Positions 1 through 5,886 of a stretch of 8,763 nucleotides of DNA are shown here, piece after piece. Within the stretch, counting starts at the first letter, position 1. The number at the start of each line of letters is the position of its first letter. Position numbers and translations under genes: made by a program. Below the pieces are notes generated by a model. The model was not told where the DNA came from, made no database searches, and worked only from the letters and a program-made list of their open reading frames with translations. The stretch spans positions 1 through 8,763 of the forward strand of contig JAGZJD010000082.1 of the NCBI GenBank assembly GCA_018365895.1. The letters are read 5' to 3'. The stretch comes from Lachnospiraceae bacterium (GTDB lineage Bacteria; Bacillota_A; Clostridia; Lachnospirales; Lachnospiraceae).

Positions 1-1050
1 CGGAAAGCAGGGATTGGTGAGATTGATATGGAAAATAAATTTGTGGCAATAAAAATGCATTTTGGTGAGCTTGGAAATCTTAGTTTTCTTAGACCAAACT
101 ATGCGAAAGCAGTTGCAGATGTCGTGAAAGAGTTGGGCGGCAATCCATTTCTGACAGATTGTAATACACTCTATCCGGGCAGCAGAAAAAATGCGCTGGA
201 ACACTTATATTGTGCATGGGAGAATGGCTTTACGCCGATGACAGTGGGCTGTCCGATTCTGATCGGAGACGGCTTAAAGGGAACAGATGACATTGCTGTT
301 CCGGTAGAAGGCGGAGAATATGTAACAGAAGCTAAAATCGGCCGTGCAGTAATGGATGCGGATATTTTTATTAGTCTCTCCCATTTTAAAGGACATGAGA
401 CAGCCGGATTTGGTGGTGCGATTAAGAATATCGGTATGGGATGCGGATCCAGAGCCGGAAAGAAAGATCAGCATTATAACGGAAAACCAACCATTGATGC
501 GGAAAAATGCCGCGGATGTAAGAGCTGTATGAAGGAATGTGCTAATAACGGTCTTGTATGGAATGATACTTCCAAAAAAATGGAAATTTCGAATGAAAAC
601 TGCGTTGGATGCGGCAGATGCATTGGTGCTTGTAATTTTGATGCAATTTCATTTTCAAGCAGTGCGGCAGTAAAAGAATTGAACTGCCGTATGGCAGAGT
701 ATACAAAAGCGGTTATTGACCGCCGGCCGAATTTCCATATTTCTTTGATTGTAGATGTGTCTCCGCATTGTGACTGCCATAGTGAAAATGATGCGCCGAT
801 TTTGCCAAATATCGGTATGTTTGCATCATTTGATCCATTAGCGCTTGATCAGGCCTGTGTGGATGCGTGTCTGCAGGCAGAGCCGCTGCCGAACAGTCTG
901 CTCGGAGAAAATATGAGGCGAGATGATTTCTGCGATCATCACGATCACTTTGTAAACACAACACCGGACTCAGAGTACCGGACCTGTCTGGAACATGCAG
1001 AGAAGATTGGAATCGGAAACCGGGCATACGAACTTGTCTTTGTAAAATAA
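1..1050 (+). CDS. DUF362 domain protein with two 4Fe-4S ferredoxin motifs, 5' end outside window
   Basis: This is an iron-sulfur protein of the DUF362 family; its biochemical role is not established. Counting from the first ATG in view (base 28), the DUF362 core covers about residues 1-150, with the conserved stretch SHFKGHETAGFGGAIKN at 118-134. Two ferredoxin-type CxxCxxCxxxC motifs follow at C161/C164/C167/C171 and C192/C195/C198/C202, enough for two 4Fe-4S clusters, then a further domain of about 130 residues. No signal peptide or membrane segment is seen, so it is probably cytoplasmic. The frame stays open to base 1 and reads RKAGIGEID before the ATG, which resembles the usual N-terminal part of homologues as I remember them. 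The ATG has only a weak GGTGA upstream. I therefore think the real start lies before the window and the gene is partial here. A terminator follows the stop. Family call is firm; function is unknown. Confidence 0.85.
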   Translation, partial: RKAGIGEIDMENKFVAIKMHFGELGNLSFLRPNYAKAVADVVKELGGNPFLTDCNTLYPGSRKNALEHLYCAWENGFTPMTVGCPILIGDGLKGTDDIAVPVEGGEYVTEAKIGRAVMDADIFISLSHFKGHETAGFGGAIKNIGMGCGSRAGKKDQHYNGKPTIDAEKCRGCKSCMKECANNGLVWNDTSKKMEISNENCVGCGRCIGACNFDAISFSSSAAVKELNCRMAEYTKAVIDRRPNFHISLIVDVSPHCDCHSENDAPILPNIGMFASFDPLALDQACVDACLQAEPLPNSLLGENMRRDDFCDHHDHFVNTTPDSEYRTCLEHAEKIGIGNRAYELVFVK

Positions 1051-1067
1051 AGCTTTATCAAGAACGG

Positions 1068-1106
1068 AAAATCCGCTGGAGAAGTAATTCTTTCGGCGGA
1101 TTTTTT
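1068..1106 (+). terminator. Rho-independent terminator after the DUF362 gene
   Basis: A 9-bp stem, AAAATCCGC (1068-1076) with GCGGATTTT (1096-1104), ends in a run of six T. The stem can extend inward through G-T wobbles. It starts 17 bases after the DUF362 stop and separates that gene from the J-protein promoter just downstream. Confidence 0.85.
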
Positions 1107-1114
1107 ATGTTGCG

Positions 1115-1142
1115 TTGACATTTTTGTAAAAAGTGTTATAGT
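1115..1142 (+). promoter_or_regulatory. Sigma-A-type promoter of the J-domain protein gene
   Basis: A perfect -35 TTGACA (1115-1120) is followed by a 16-base spacer and a -10 TATAGT (1137-1142). Transcription would begin near 1149. That leaves room for the ribosome site at 1177 but makes a GTG start at 1156 unlikely. No CIRCE-type inverted repeat (the HrcA operator of classical dnaK/groE operons) is visible here. Confidence 0.75.
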
Positions 1143-1188
1143 ACATATAGAACAAGTGGATTTTGGAGTGCAATTCGAGGTGATTTGT

Positions 1189-2172
1189 ATGAAGCAAAAA
1201 AGAGATTATTATGAAGTTCTAGGAATAAATAAACAGGCAGAGAGCAGTGAGATTAAGAAAGCTTACAGAAAACTGGCGAAGAAATACCATCCAGATGCCA
1301 ATGAAGGAAATCCTGAGGCGGAACAGCAGTTTAAAGAAGTTACAGAAGCGTATAATGTATTGAGTGATCCGGAGAAAAAGAAATTGTACGATCGTTTCGG
1401 ACATGCAGCATTTGATGGAAGTATGTCAGGTGGAGGAACCGGAGGCGCTCAGAATGGTTATGGAGAATTCAGGGGCGGTTTTGGAGATGGAACATTTCAT
1501 GAGTTTCATTTTGAAGGCAGCGATATGGATGATCTGTTTGAAAATTTGTTTGGACACGGATTCCATGCAGGAGGTTTTCAATCAGATGGAACAAGAAGGC
1601 AATTCCGGAAAAAGGGGCAGGATGTAAGGGCCCAGGTGGAGATAACTTTTGATGAAGCCGTATTTGGATGTAAAAAGGTTATTTCATTTCAGAATCCGCA
1701 GACAGGAACGATCCAGAGACTGCAGGTGCATATTCCGGCAGGAATTGACAGTGGGAAAACAGTACGGCTCCGTGGAAAAGGAATGCCGGGAATGAATGGA
1801 GGAGAGGCAGGAGATATTCTTTTGGATGTAACGGTGGGAGAAAAGCCGAATTTCGAGAGAAAAGGAGCAGATGTCTATACGGTATGCAATATTCCATTTA
1901 CAACAGCTGTTTTCGGCGGCGAGGCAAGAGTACAGACGTTGTACGGGGATGTTTTATGTAAAATTAAAGAAGGAACACAGTCCGGATGCAGAATCCGGCT
2001 GAAAGGCAAAGGGATTGTATCTATGACAAACCCGGAGCAATATGGTGATCAGTATGTGACGGTTCAGATTCAGGTTCCGAAACGATTAAGCCCGGAGGCA
2101 AAGCAGAAATTGAAAGAGTATGCATGCCTAAGTCATGAAAATCTTCAAAATTATCAAACCGGCAGAGCGTAA
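1189..2172 (+). CDS. J-domain co-chaperone lacking the DnaJ zinc finger (CbpA-like, class B)
   Basis: This is a 327-residue Hsp40-type co-chaperone expected to stimulate the ATPase of a cytoplasmic DnaK and hand over substrates. The J domain covers about residues 5-70 with the HPD motif at 34-36. A Gly/Phe-rich linker spans about 80-135, and the two C-terminal substrate-binding beta domains span about 144-300, with typical segments such as HIPAGIDSGKTVRLRGKGMPG (181-201). The four CxxCxGxG zinc-finger repeats of classical DnaJ are absent; only scattered cysteines remain. The ATG at 1189 is preceded by GAGGTG (1177-1182) at good spacing. An in-frame GTG at 1156 is possible but would sit only about 7 bases from the predicted transcript start. 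The gene stands alone behind its own promoter, away from any dnaK, grpE or hrcA in view, so it is probably an accessory J protein rather than the main DnaJ. Confidence 0.88.
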   Translation: MKQKRDYYEVLGINKQAESSEIKKAYRKLAKKYHPDANEGNPEAEQQFKEVTEAYNVLSDPEKKKLYDRFGHAAFDGSMSGGGTGGAQNGYGEFRGGFGDGTFHEFHFEGSDMDDLFENLFGHGFHAGGFQSDGTRRQFRKKGQDVRAQVEITFDEAVFGCKKVISFQNPQTGTIQRLQVHIPAGIDSGKTVRLRGKGMPGMNGGEAGDILLDVTVGEKPNFERKGADVYTVCNIPFTTAVFGGEARVQTLYGDVLCKIKEGTQSGCRIRLKGKGIVSMTNPEQYGDQYVTVQIQVPKRLSPEAKQKLKEYACLSHENLQNYQTGRA

Positions 2173-2178
2173 AATGGC

Positions 2179-2207
2179 TTGTGGAATGGTTTGTAATCTT
2201 TTATAAT
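2179..2207 (+). promoter_or_regulatory. Probable promoter of the QueG-like gene
   Basis: TTGTGG (2179-2184), a 17-base spacer and a perfect TATAAT (2202-2207) lie in the 119-base gap between the J-protein stop and the next start. No clear terminator separates the two genes, so read-through from the J-protein promoter is also possible. The -35 side resembles the promoter at 3525-3553. Confidence 0.6.
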
Positions 2208-2291
2208 AATTCTATAGATGAGTAAAATCAGGATGGCAGAACCATGAGGATACGGTTCAGCGAAAGGAATGAAATAAAGGAGGAATGTCCC

Positions 2292-3137
2292 ATGACGAAG
2301 GAAGAGCTGGAAAGAAAAGTCGAAGTATTTGTTAATGCATCTCCGATGAATTATGTCTCAGAAGAGGAGGCGCTTGCTCCAGACTGCATAGGACTGAAGA
2401 TGTATGAACCACCGATATGGGGGTATGGAACGGCTGATGATAAGATGTTTGCAGAATTTCAGAAGAAAGAAGCAGTAGGTCCGCAGTTTCTCTTGCCGGG
2501 ACAATGGTTTGGCGAAGCAAAAAGTGTTATTAGCTTTTTTCTTCCCTTTACAGAACAGGTAAAGAAAAGCAATGGTATTTTGAAAGAGGAACCATCAAAA
2601 GAATGGCTGCATGCCAGAATCGAAGGTCAGAAATTTGTCATGGCAGTCTGCAGATATATCAAAGAACTTCTGGAAGCAGACGGAATGCAGTGTGTCATTC
2701 CGGCAGAAGACAGCAGATTTCACAGTGTAACAAAGTCTGGGCACGGTCAGGAAGATCTGTGGCAGGGCAGTTCGTATACAAGTAACTGGTCAGAACGACA
2801 TGTGGCATATCTTTGCGGTCTTGGTACTTTCGGTCTTTCGAAAGGGCTGATTACCGAAAAAGGAATGGCCGGAAGACTGGGAAGTTTGATTGTCAGCGGA
2901 AGTTTTGAGCCGCGAAAACGGGAATATACAGGAATCTACGACTATTGCACAAGATGTGGGGCATGTGTGAGACGGTGTCCGGCAAAGGCGATTTCATTGG
3001 AAGCAGGGAAGGATCACGAGAAGTGCGAGGCATTTCTTGGTAAGACAAAAGAAACCTATAAAACGCATATGGGATGTGGGAAATGTCAGACGAGAGTACC
3101 TTGCGAAAGTAAAATACCGCTCTTAAAAACAGAATAA
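2292..3137 (+). CDS. QueG-like 4Fe-4S protein (epoxyqueuosine reductase family relative)
   Basis: This is a 281-residue cytoplasmic protein related to QueG, the cobalamin- and iron-sulfur-dependent enzyme of the last step of queuosine tRNA modification. Two cluster-binding sets are visible near the C-terminus: CxxCxxCxxxCP at C219/C222/C225/C229, and C245, C262, C265 and C271. Before them, SERHVAYLCGLGTFGLSKG (167-185) matches the QueG region ERxxAxxAGLGxxGK. As I recall the family, a catalytic Asp lies six residues before that Glu-Arg pair; here the position holds Tyr162. The protein also lacks the C-terminal repeat region of longer QueG proteins. The ATG at 2292 has AAGGAGG at 2277-2283; an in-frame ATG at 2244 has only a poor ribosome site. 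It may be a corrinoid/Fe-S reductase with another substrate. Family membership is fairly sure, true QueG activity doubtful. Confidence 0.7.
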   Translation: MTKEELERKVEVFVNASPMNYVSEEEALAPDCIGLKMYEPPIWGYGTADDKMFAEFQKKEAVGPQFLLPGQWFGEAKSVISFFLPFTEQVKKSNGILKEEPSKEWLHARIEGQKFVMAVCRYIKELLEADGMQCVIPAEDSRFHSVTKSGHGQEDLWQGSSYTSNWSERHVAYLCGLGTFGLSKGLITEKGMAGRLGSLIVSGSFEPRKREYTGIYDYCTRCGACVRRCPAKAISLEAGKDHEKCEAFLGKTKETYKTHMGCGKCQTRVPCESKIPLLKTE

Positions 3138-3178
3138 GAATAATAAATCTGAAAACTTAATAAAACACATAAAAATAA

Positions 3179-3207
3179 TTAACTATTATAAACTTTGAGT
3201 TTACAAT
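3179..3207 (+). promoter_or_regulatory. Possible promoter of the small membrane protein gene
   Basis: In a very AT-rich 106-base gap, TTAACT (3179-3184), a 17-base spacer and TACAAT (3202-3207) give four and five matches to the -35 and -10 consensus. The AT-richness makes chance matches likely, so this is tentative. No terminator hairpin is visible between the QueG-like stop and this point. Confidence 0.4.
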
Positions 3208-3243
3208 AAAAGTAATTTAAAAGTGGATAGGAGTTGAGGTTTT

Positions 3244-3450
3244 ATGTTGAACGAAATACGGATGATTTTTTTAACAATCGGTACTGTGATGATCGGTATT
3301 TTGACAGCAGTGTATTTTAAAATGGATGCAGAGCGAATGGCAGAATTACAGAGGAAGGAAGCAAGGATGCATCAGATACGTTTGCAAATGAAGAGTTCTT
3401 CTTCCGGATATAAGAATTACCATCAGTACAATATGCGCAGAATGAAATAG
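3244..3450 (+). CDS. Small single-pass membrane protein of unknown function (68 aa)
   Basis: I do not recognise a family. Residues 7-25 form one hydrophobic segment (IFLTIGTVMIGILTAVYF region). A strongly basic tail of about 42 residues follows, containing many Lys and Arg, a probable short helix at 28-50 with alternating charges, and a Ser/Tyr/Met-rich end. By the positive-inside rule the tail would lie in the cytoplasm with a very short outside N-terminus. The ATG is preceded by AGGAG (3229-3233) with 10 bases between; a second purine stretch GAGG sits closer. A strong terminator starts 19 bases after the stop, and a candidate promoter lies upstream, so it is likely its own transcription unit. 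The good ribosome site and clean boundaries argue that it is real, although it is short. Confidence 0.6.
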   Translation: MLNEIRMIFLTIGTVMIGILTAVYFKMDAERMAELQRKEARMHQIRLQMKSSSSGYKNYHQYNMRRMK

Positions 3451-3469
3451 TGACAGAAAAGAATACTTG

Positions 3470-3506
3470 CACCGCAGACATAATGAAAAATGTCTGCGGT
3501 GTTTTT
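3470..3506 (+). terminator. Strong Rho-independent terminator after the small membrane protein gene
   Basis: A perfect 11-bp stem, CACCGCAGACA (3470-3480) with TGTCTGCGGTG (3491-3501), encloses a 10-base A-rich loop and is followed by five T. It ends the unit that began near 3208. Confidence 0.92.
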
Positions 3507-3524
3507 AGAGGAATGAAGTTCTGC

Positions 3525-3553
3525 TTGTGAAATGGGTGGAAGTTCGCTATAAT
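3525..3553 (+). promoter_or_regulatory. Promoter of the Cys-rich protein / isomerase operon
   Basis: TTGTGA (3525-3530), a 17-base spacer and a perfect TATAAT (3548-3553) lie directly after the preceding terminator and 29 bases before the start of the small cysteine-rich gene. The predicted transcript start is near 3560, just ahead of a strong ribosome site (3568-3574), so the leader is very short. Confidence 0.7.
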
Positions 3554-3582
3554 AGGACAGTAGATGTAAGGAGGAAAATGAA

Positions 3583-3705
3583 ATGAGTCATACAGATACA
3601 GATCATTGTACAGGCTGTATGAAAGAGTGCAGTCTTGAGAAGCCGAAATGTTCCTTTGGTGAGAATCTTGCAAAGGAAAAAGGAATTCAAAAAGAAGAAA
3701 AATAA
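3583..3705 (+). CDS. Small four-cysteine protein, probable metal or Fe-S binder (40 aa)
   Basis: I do not recognise a named family. The 40-residue product begins MSHTDTDHCTGC and carries four cysteines as C9-x2-C12-x3-C16-x6-C23, with His3 and His8 nearby, then a highly charged Lys/Glu-rich tail with no further cysteines. The spacing could bind zinc or an iron-sulfur cluster; this is inference. It loosely resembles the cysteine-rich N-terminal tails of some clostridial Mrp/NBP35-type ATPases, but no ATPase domain follows. The evidence for a real gene is a textbook AAGGAGG (3568-3574) eight bases before the ATG, a promoter just upstream, and an isomerase start 22 bases after its stop. An ATG at 3578 is in another frame and stops after two codons. 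No hydrophobic segment is present, so it should be cytoplasmic. Confidence 0.7.
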   Translation: MSHTDTDHCTGCMKECSLEKPKCSFGENLAKEKGIQKEEK

Positions 3706-3727
3706 GTTTACTACAGGAGATTGAAAT

Positions 3728-4468
3728 ATGAGTCAGGAAATTTTAGCAACAGTGGCAGGAGAGACGATTACAAAAGAAGATTTAGATGCATTTTTACAGA
3801 AACTGCCTCCGAATCAGAAAATTTATGCAGAGAACCCACAGATGAGAGCATATTATTTAGATCAGCTTGTATCTATGCGCTTATATGCAGCGTTAGGTAA
3901 GGAGATGAAGCTGGACGAGACAGAAGAATTTCGCATGATTATGGAAGATGTGAGAAGAGAGCTGTTATCTCAGTTCGCTATGAAAGAAACATTGAAAGGA
4001 ATTGTTGTGACAGAAGAAGAGGCAAAAGAATTCTACAACAGCAATCCGGAACAGTTTGTAAAAGGCGAGATGGTACAGGCAAAACATATTCTTGTTGAGA
4101 CAAATGAGCAGTGCAGCAGCATTGCGGAAGAAATCAAAGGTGGAGCAAAAACATTTGAAGAGGCTGCAAAAGCATACTCTACCTGTCCATCCAAAGATCG
4201 GGGAGGAGATCTCGGACAGTTTGGAAAAGGACAGATGGTAAAAGAATTTGAAGATGCTGCATTTACGGCAGAGCCGGGAGTTGTGGTAGGACCGGTTCAG
4301 ACACAGTTTGGATATCATCTGATCAAAGTGGAATCCCATCAGGAACCAGAGACAATTGCATTTGCTGATGCAAAAGAACAGATTGAAAAGACCGTTCTTC
4401 AGCAGAAGCAAAAAGCAGTCTATAATAGAAAGCTGAATGAATTAAAAGAAACTTATATGAACGCATAA
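3728..4468 (+). CDS. Parvulin-type peptidyl-prolyl cis-trans isomerase, cytoplasmic
   Basis: This 246-residue protein catalyses cis-trans isomerisation of peptidyl-prolyl bonds and probably also acts as a folding chaperone. The N-terminal helical part (about residues 1-110) resembles the SurA/PrsA-type chaperone segment. The parvulin domain covers about 114-203, with the landmarks AKHILV (His120), GGDLGQFGKGQMVKEFEDAAF (159-179) and GPVQTQFGYHLIKV (188-201, His197). A charged helix closes the protein. Unlike PrsA, it has no signal peptide or lipobox Cys: the N-terminus MSQEILATVAGETITKEDL is polar, so it should work in the cytoplasm. The ATG has AGGAG (3715-3719) eight bases upstream. It is the second gene of an operon with the four-cysteine protein and is followed by a terminator hairpin. 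Confidence 0.9.
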   Translation: MSQEILATVAGETITKEDLDAFLQKLPPNQKIYAENPQMRAYYLDQLVSMRLYAALGKEMKLDETEEFRMIMEDVRRELLSQFAMKETLKGIVVTEEEAKEFYNSNPEQFVKGEMVQAKHILVETNEQCSSIAEEIKGGAKTFEEAAKAYSTCPSKDRGGDLGQFGKGQMVKEFEDAAFTAEPGVVVGPVQTQFGYHLIKVESHQEPETIAFADAKEQIEKTVLQQKQKAVYNRKLNELKETYMNA

Positions 4469-4488
4469 TGTATCATAGAAGATATTGT

Positions 4489-4519
4489 AAAAAACCGGCT
4501 GAGAAGAACCGGTTTTTTT
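4489..4519 (+). terminator. Rho-independent terminator between the isomerase and MATE genes
   Basis: AAAAAACCGG (4489-4498) pairs with CCGGTTTTTT (4509-4518) around a 10-base loop, with a seven-T run (4513-4519) that forms part of the 3' arm. The A-rich left arm could let it work on both strands. Only 18 bases separate its end from the MATE start codon, so it may be a leaky terminator or an attenuator for the downstream operon. Confidence 0.8.
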
Positions 4520-4537
4520 ACTTATGAGGGGGATAAG

Positions 4538-5869
4538 ATGAATCAGGATTTAACAAGTGGACCCATTGGACGAAAATTAATAATGTTTTCTATTCCAATG
4601 ATTCTGGGAAATCTGCTTCAGCAAGTCTATAATATTGCAGATACATTGATCGTAGGGAAAGTTCTTGGAACAGAAGCCCTTGCAGCAGTGGGAGCGGCAT
4701 ATGCTTTTATGACATTTTTGACATCGATTATCATTGGACTTTGCATGGGATGCGGAGCTTTGTTTTCTATGTACTACGGAGGAAAGAAAATGAAGCGTCT
4801 CAAACAAAGTATTGCCATGTCATTTGCCGTCATTGCTGTGATTATGGCAGTGCTTACATCAGCATCTGTCTGTTGGATTGATCAGATTATAAGACTTTTG
4901 CAAGTGCCGGGGGAAATCCGAGGTATTCTTAGAGACTATCTTTCGGTGATTCTTTTTGGAATGCTCTTTACTTTCCTGTATAATTATTTTGCATTTTTGC
5001 TGAGAGCCATTGGAAATTCAGTTGTGCCGCTTATTTCGCTTGCGGCAGCTTCGGTATGCAATATTGTACTGGATCTTTTATTTGTAATTGGGTTTCAGTG
5101 GGGACCAAAAGGAGCAGCTTTTGCGACGGTAATTGCTCAAGGAATTTCATCAGCAGGAGTATTGCTCTATACGCTTGTGCGGGAGAAGCAGCTTCGAATT
5201 CATTGGACAGATTTTTGTACAGACTGGGGATTGCTGAAAGAAATCGGACAGTATTCGGTATTTACATGCATTCAGCAGTCCGTAATGAATTTTGGAATTC
5301 TAATGGTGCAGGGGCTCGTGAATCAGTTTGGCACTGCGGTTATGGCAGCATTTGCTGCAGCAGTCAAGATCGATTCCTTTGCATATATGCCGGCGCAGGA
5401 ATTTGGAAATGCATATTCTATTTTTATCTCGCAGAATTACGGGGCCGGAGAAAGAAAACGGATTCAGAAAGGCACGAAAACAGCGCTAAAGATCTCTATG
5501 ATGTTCTGTGCAGTCATCTCTGTTTTGGTATGGATTCTGGCGAAACCATTCATGTGGATTTTTATTGATCCGTCAGAGACAGAGATTGTTAAAATCGGTG
5601 TAGAGTATCTTCGGATTGAAGGAGCATTTTATTGCGGAATCGGATGCCTTTTCCTACTGTATGGATTATACCGGGCTATTGCAAAGCCGTTTATGTCAGT
5701 TGTACTGACGATCATTTCCCTCGGAACAAGGGTAGGGCTTGCGTATGCGCTTGCACCAATTACATGGATTGGCGTATGGGGAATCTGGTGGGCAATTCCT
5801 ATTGGATGGGGACTTGCAGATGCAGTGGGAATTCTTTATTATAGAAACATGAGAAAGAAAATGGAATGA
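4538..5869 (+). CDS. MATE family multidrug/toxin efflux transporter
   Basis: This is a 443-residue inner-membrane antiporter of the MATE family (NorM/DinF-like), which exports cationic or amphipathic compounds at the cost of a Na+ or H+ gradient. Hydrophobic segments run along the whole length, consistent with the usual 12 helices in two halves. Family signatures are the N-terminal start GPIGRKLIMFSIPMILGNLL (8-27), the segment YNIADTLIVGKVLGTEALAAVG (31-52), and QNYGAGERKRIQKG (299-312) in the second half. Length is normal and no truncation is seen. A G-rich ribosome site (GAGGGG, 4526-4531) precedes the ATG. It is the first gene of a close-packed set with the PfoR-like protein 17 bases after its stop. 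Substrate cannot be read from sequence; the neighbours suggest an acylated or esterified compound, which is speculation. Confidence 0.93.
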   Translation: MNQDLTSGPIGRKLIMFSIPMILGNLLQQVYNIADTLIVGKVLGTEALAAVGAAYAFMTFLTSIIIGLCMGCGALFSMYYGGKKMKRLKQSIAMSFAVIAVIMAVLTSASVCWIDQIIRLLQVPGEIRGILRDYLSVILFGMLFTFLYNYFAFLLRAIGNSVVPLISLAAASVCNIVLDLLFVIGFQWGPKGAAFATVIAQGISSAGVLLYTLVREKQLRIHWTDFCTDWGLLKEIGQYSVFTCIQQSVMNFGILMVQGLVNQFGTAVMAAFAAAVKIDSFAYMPAQEFGNAYSIFISQNYGAGERKRIQKGTKTALKISMMFCAVISVLVWILAKPFMWIFIDPSETEIVKIGVEYLRIEGAFYCGIGCLFLLYGLYRAIAKPFMSVVLTIISLGTRVGLAYALAPITWIGVWGIWWAIPIGWGLADAVGILYYRNMRKKME

Positions 5870-5886
5870 GAAAGGAATAGAGTCTT

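Noticed and set aside
1156..1188. GTG start at 1156 that would add 11 residues to the J protein
   Set aside because: It lies only about 7 bases from the predicted transcript start, has no ribosome site, and the ATG at 1189 has GAGGTG at good spacing with the J domain starting right after it.
1111..1188. A CIRCE-type heat-shock operator before the J-protein gene
   Set aside because: I looked for the TTAGCACTC...GAGTGCTAA inverted repeat and found nothing resembling it.
2244..2291. ATG at 2244 that would add 16 residues to the QueG-like protein
   Set aside because: Its upstream ribosome site is poor, while the ATG at 2292 has AAGGAGG eight bases before it; the extra residues include translated Shine-Dalgarno sequence.
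2173..2291. A riboswitch or terminator in the gap before the QueG-like gene (for example a cobalamin or preQ1 element)
   Set aside because: The gap is only 119 bases, with no clear hairpin followed by T and no recognisable aptamer core.
3317..3673. Minus-strand reading frame of 118 codons across the small genes
   Set aside because: It runs through a strong terminator, a promoter and two + strand genes with ribosome sites, and its Ser/Phe/His-rich product looks like antisense translation.
5056..5568. Overlapping + strand frame of 170 codons inside the MATE gene
   Set aside because: The Cys- and Arg-rich product has no recognisable motif, and the MATE frame on the same bases is continuous and full length.
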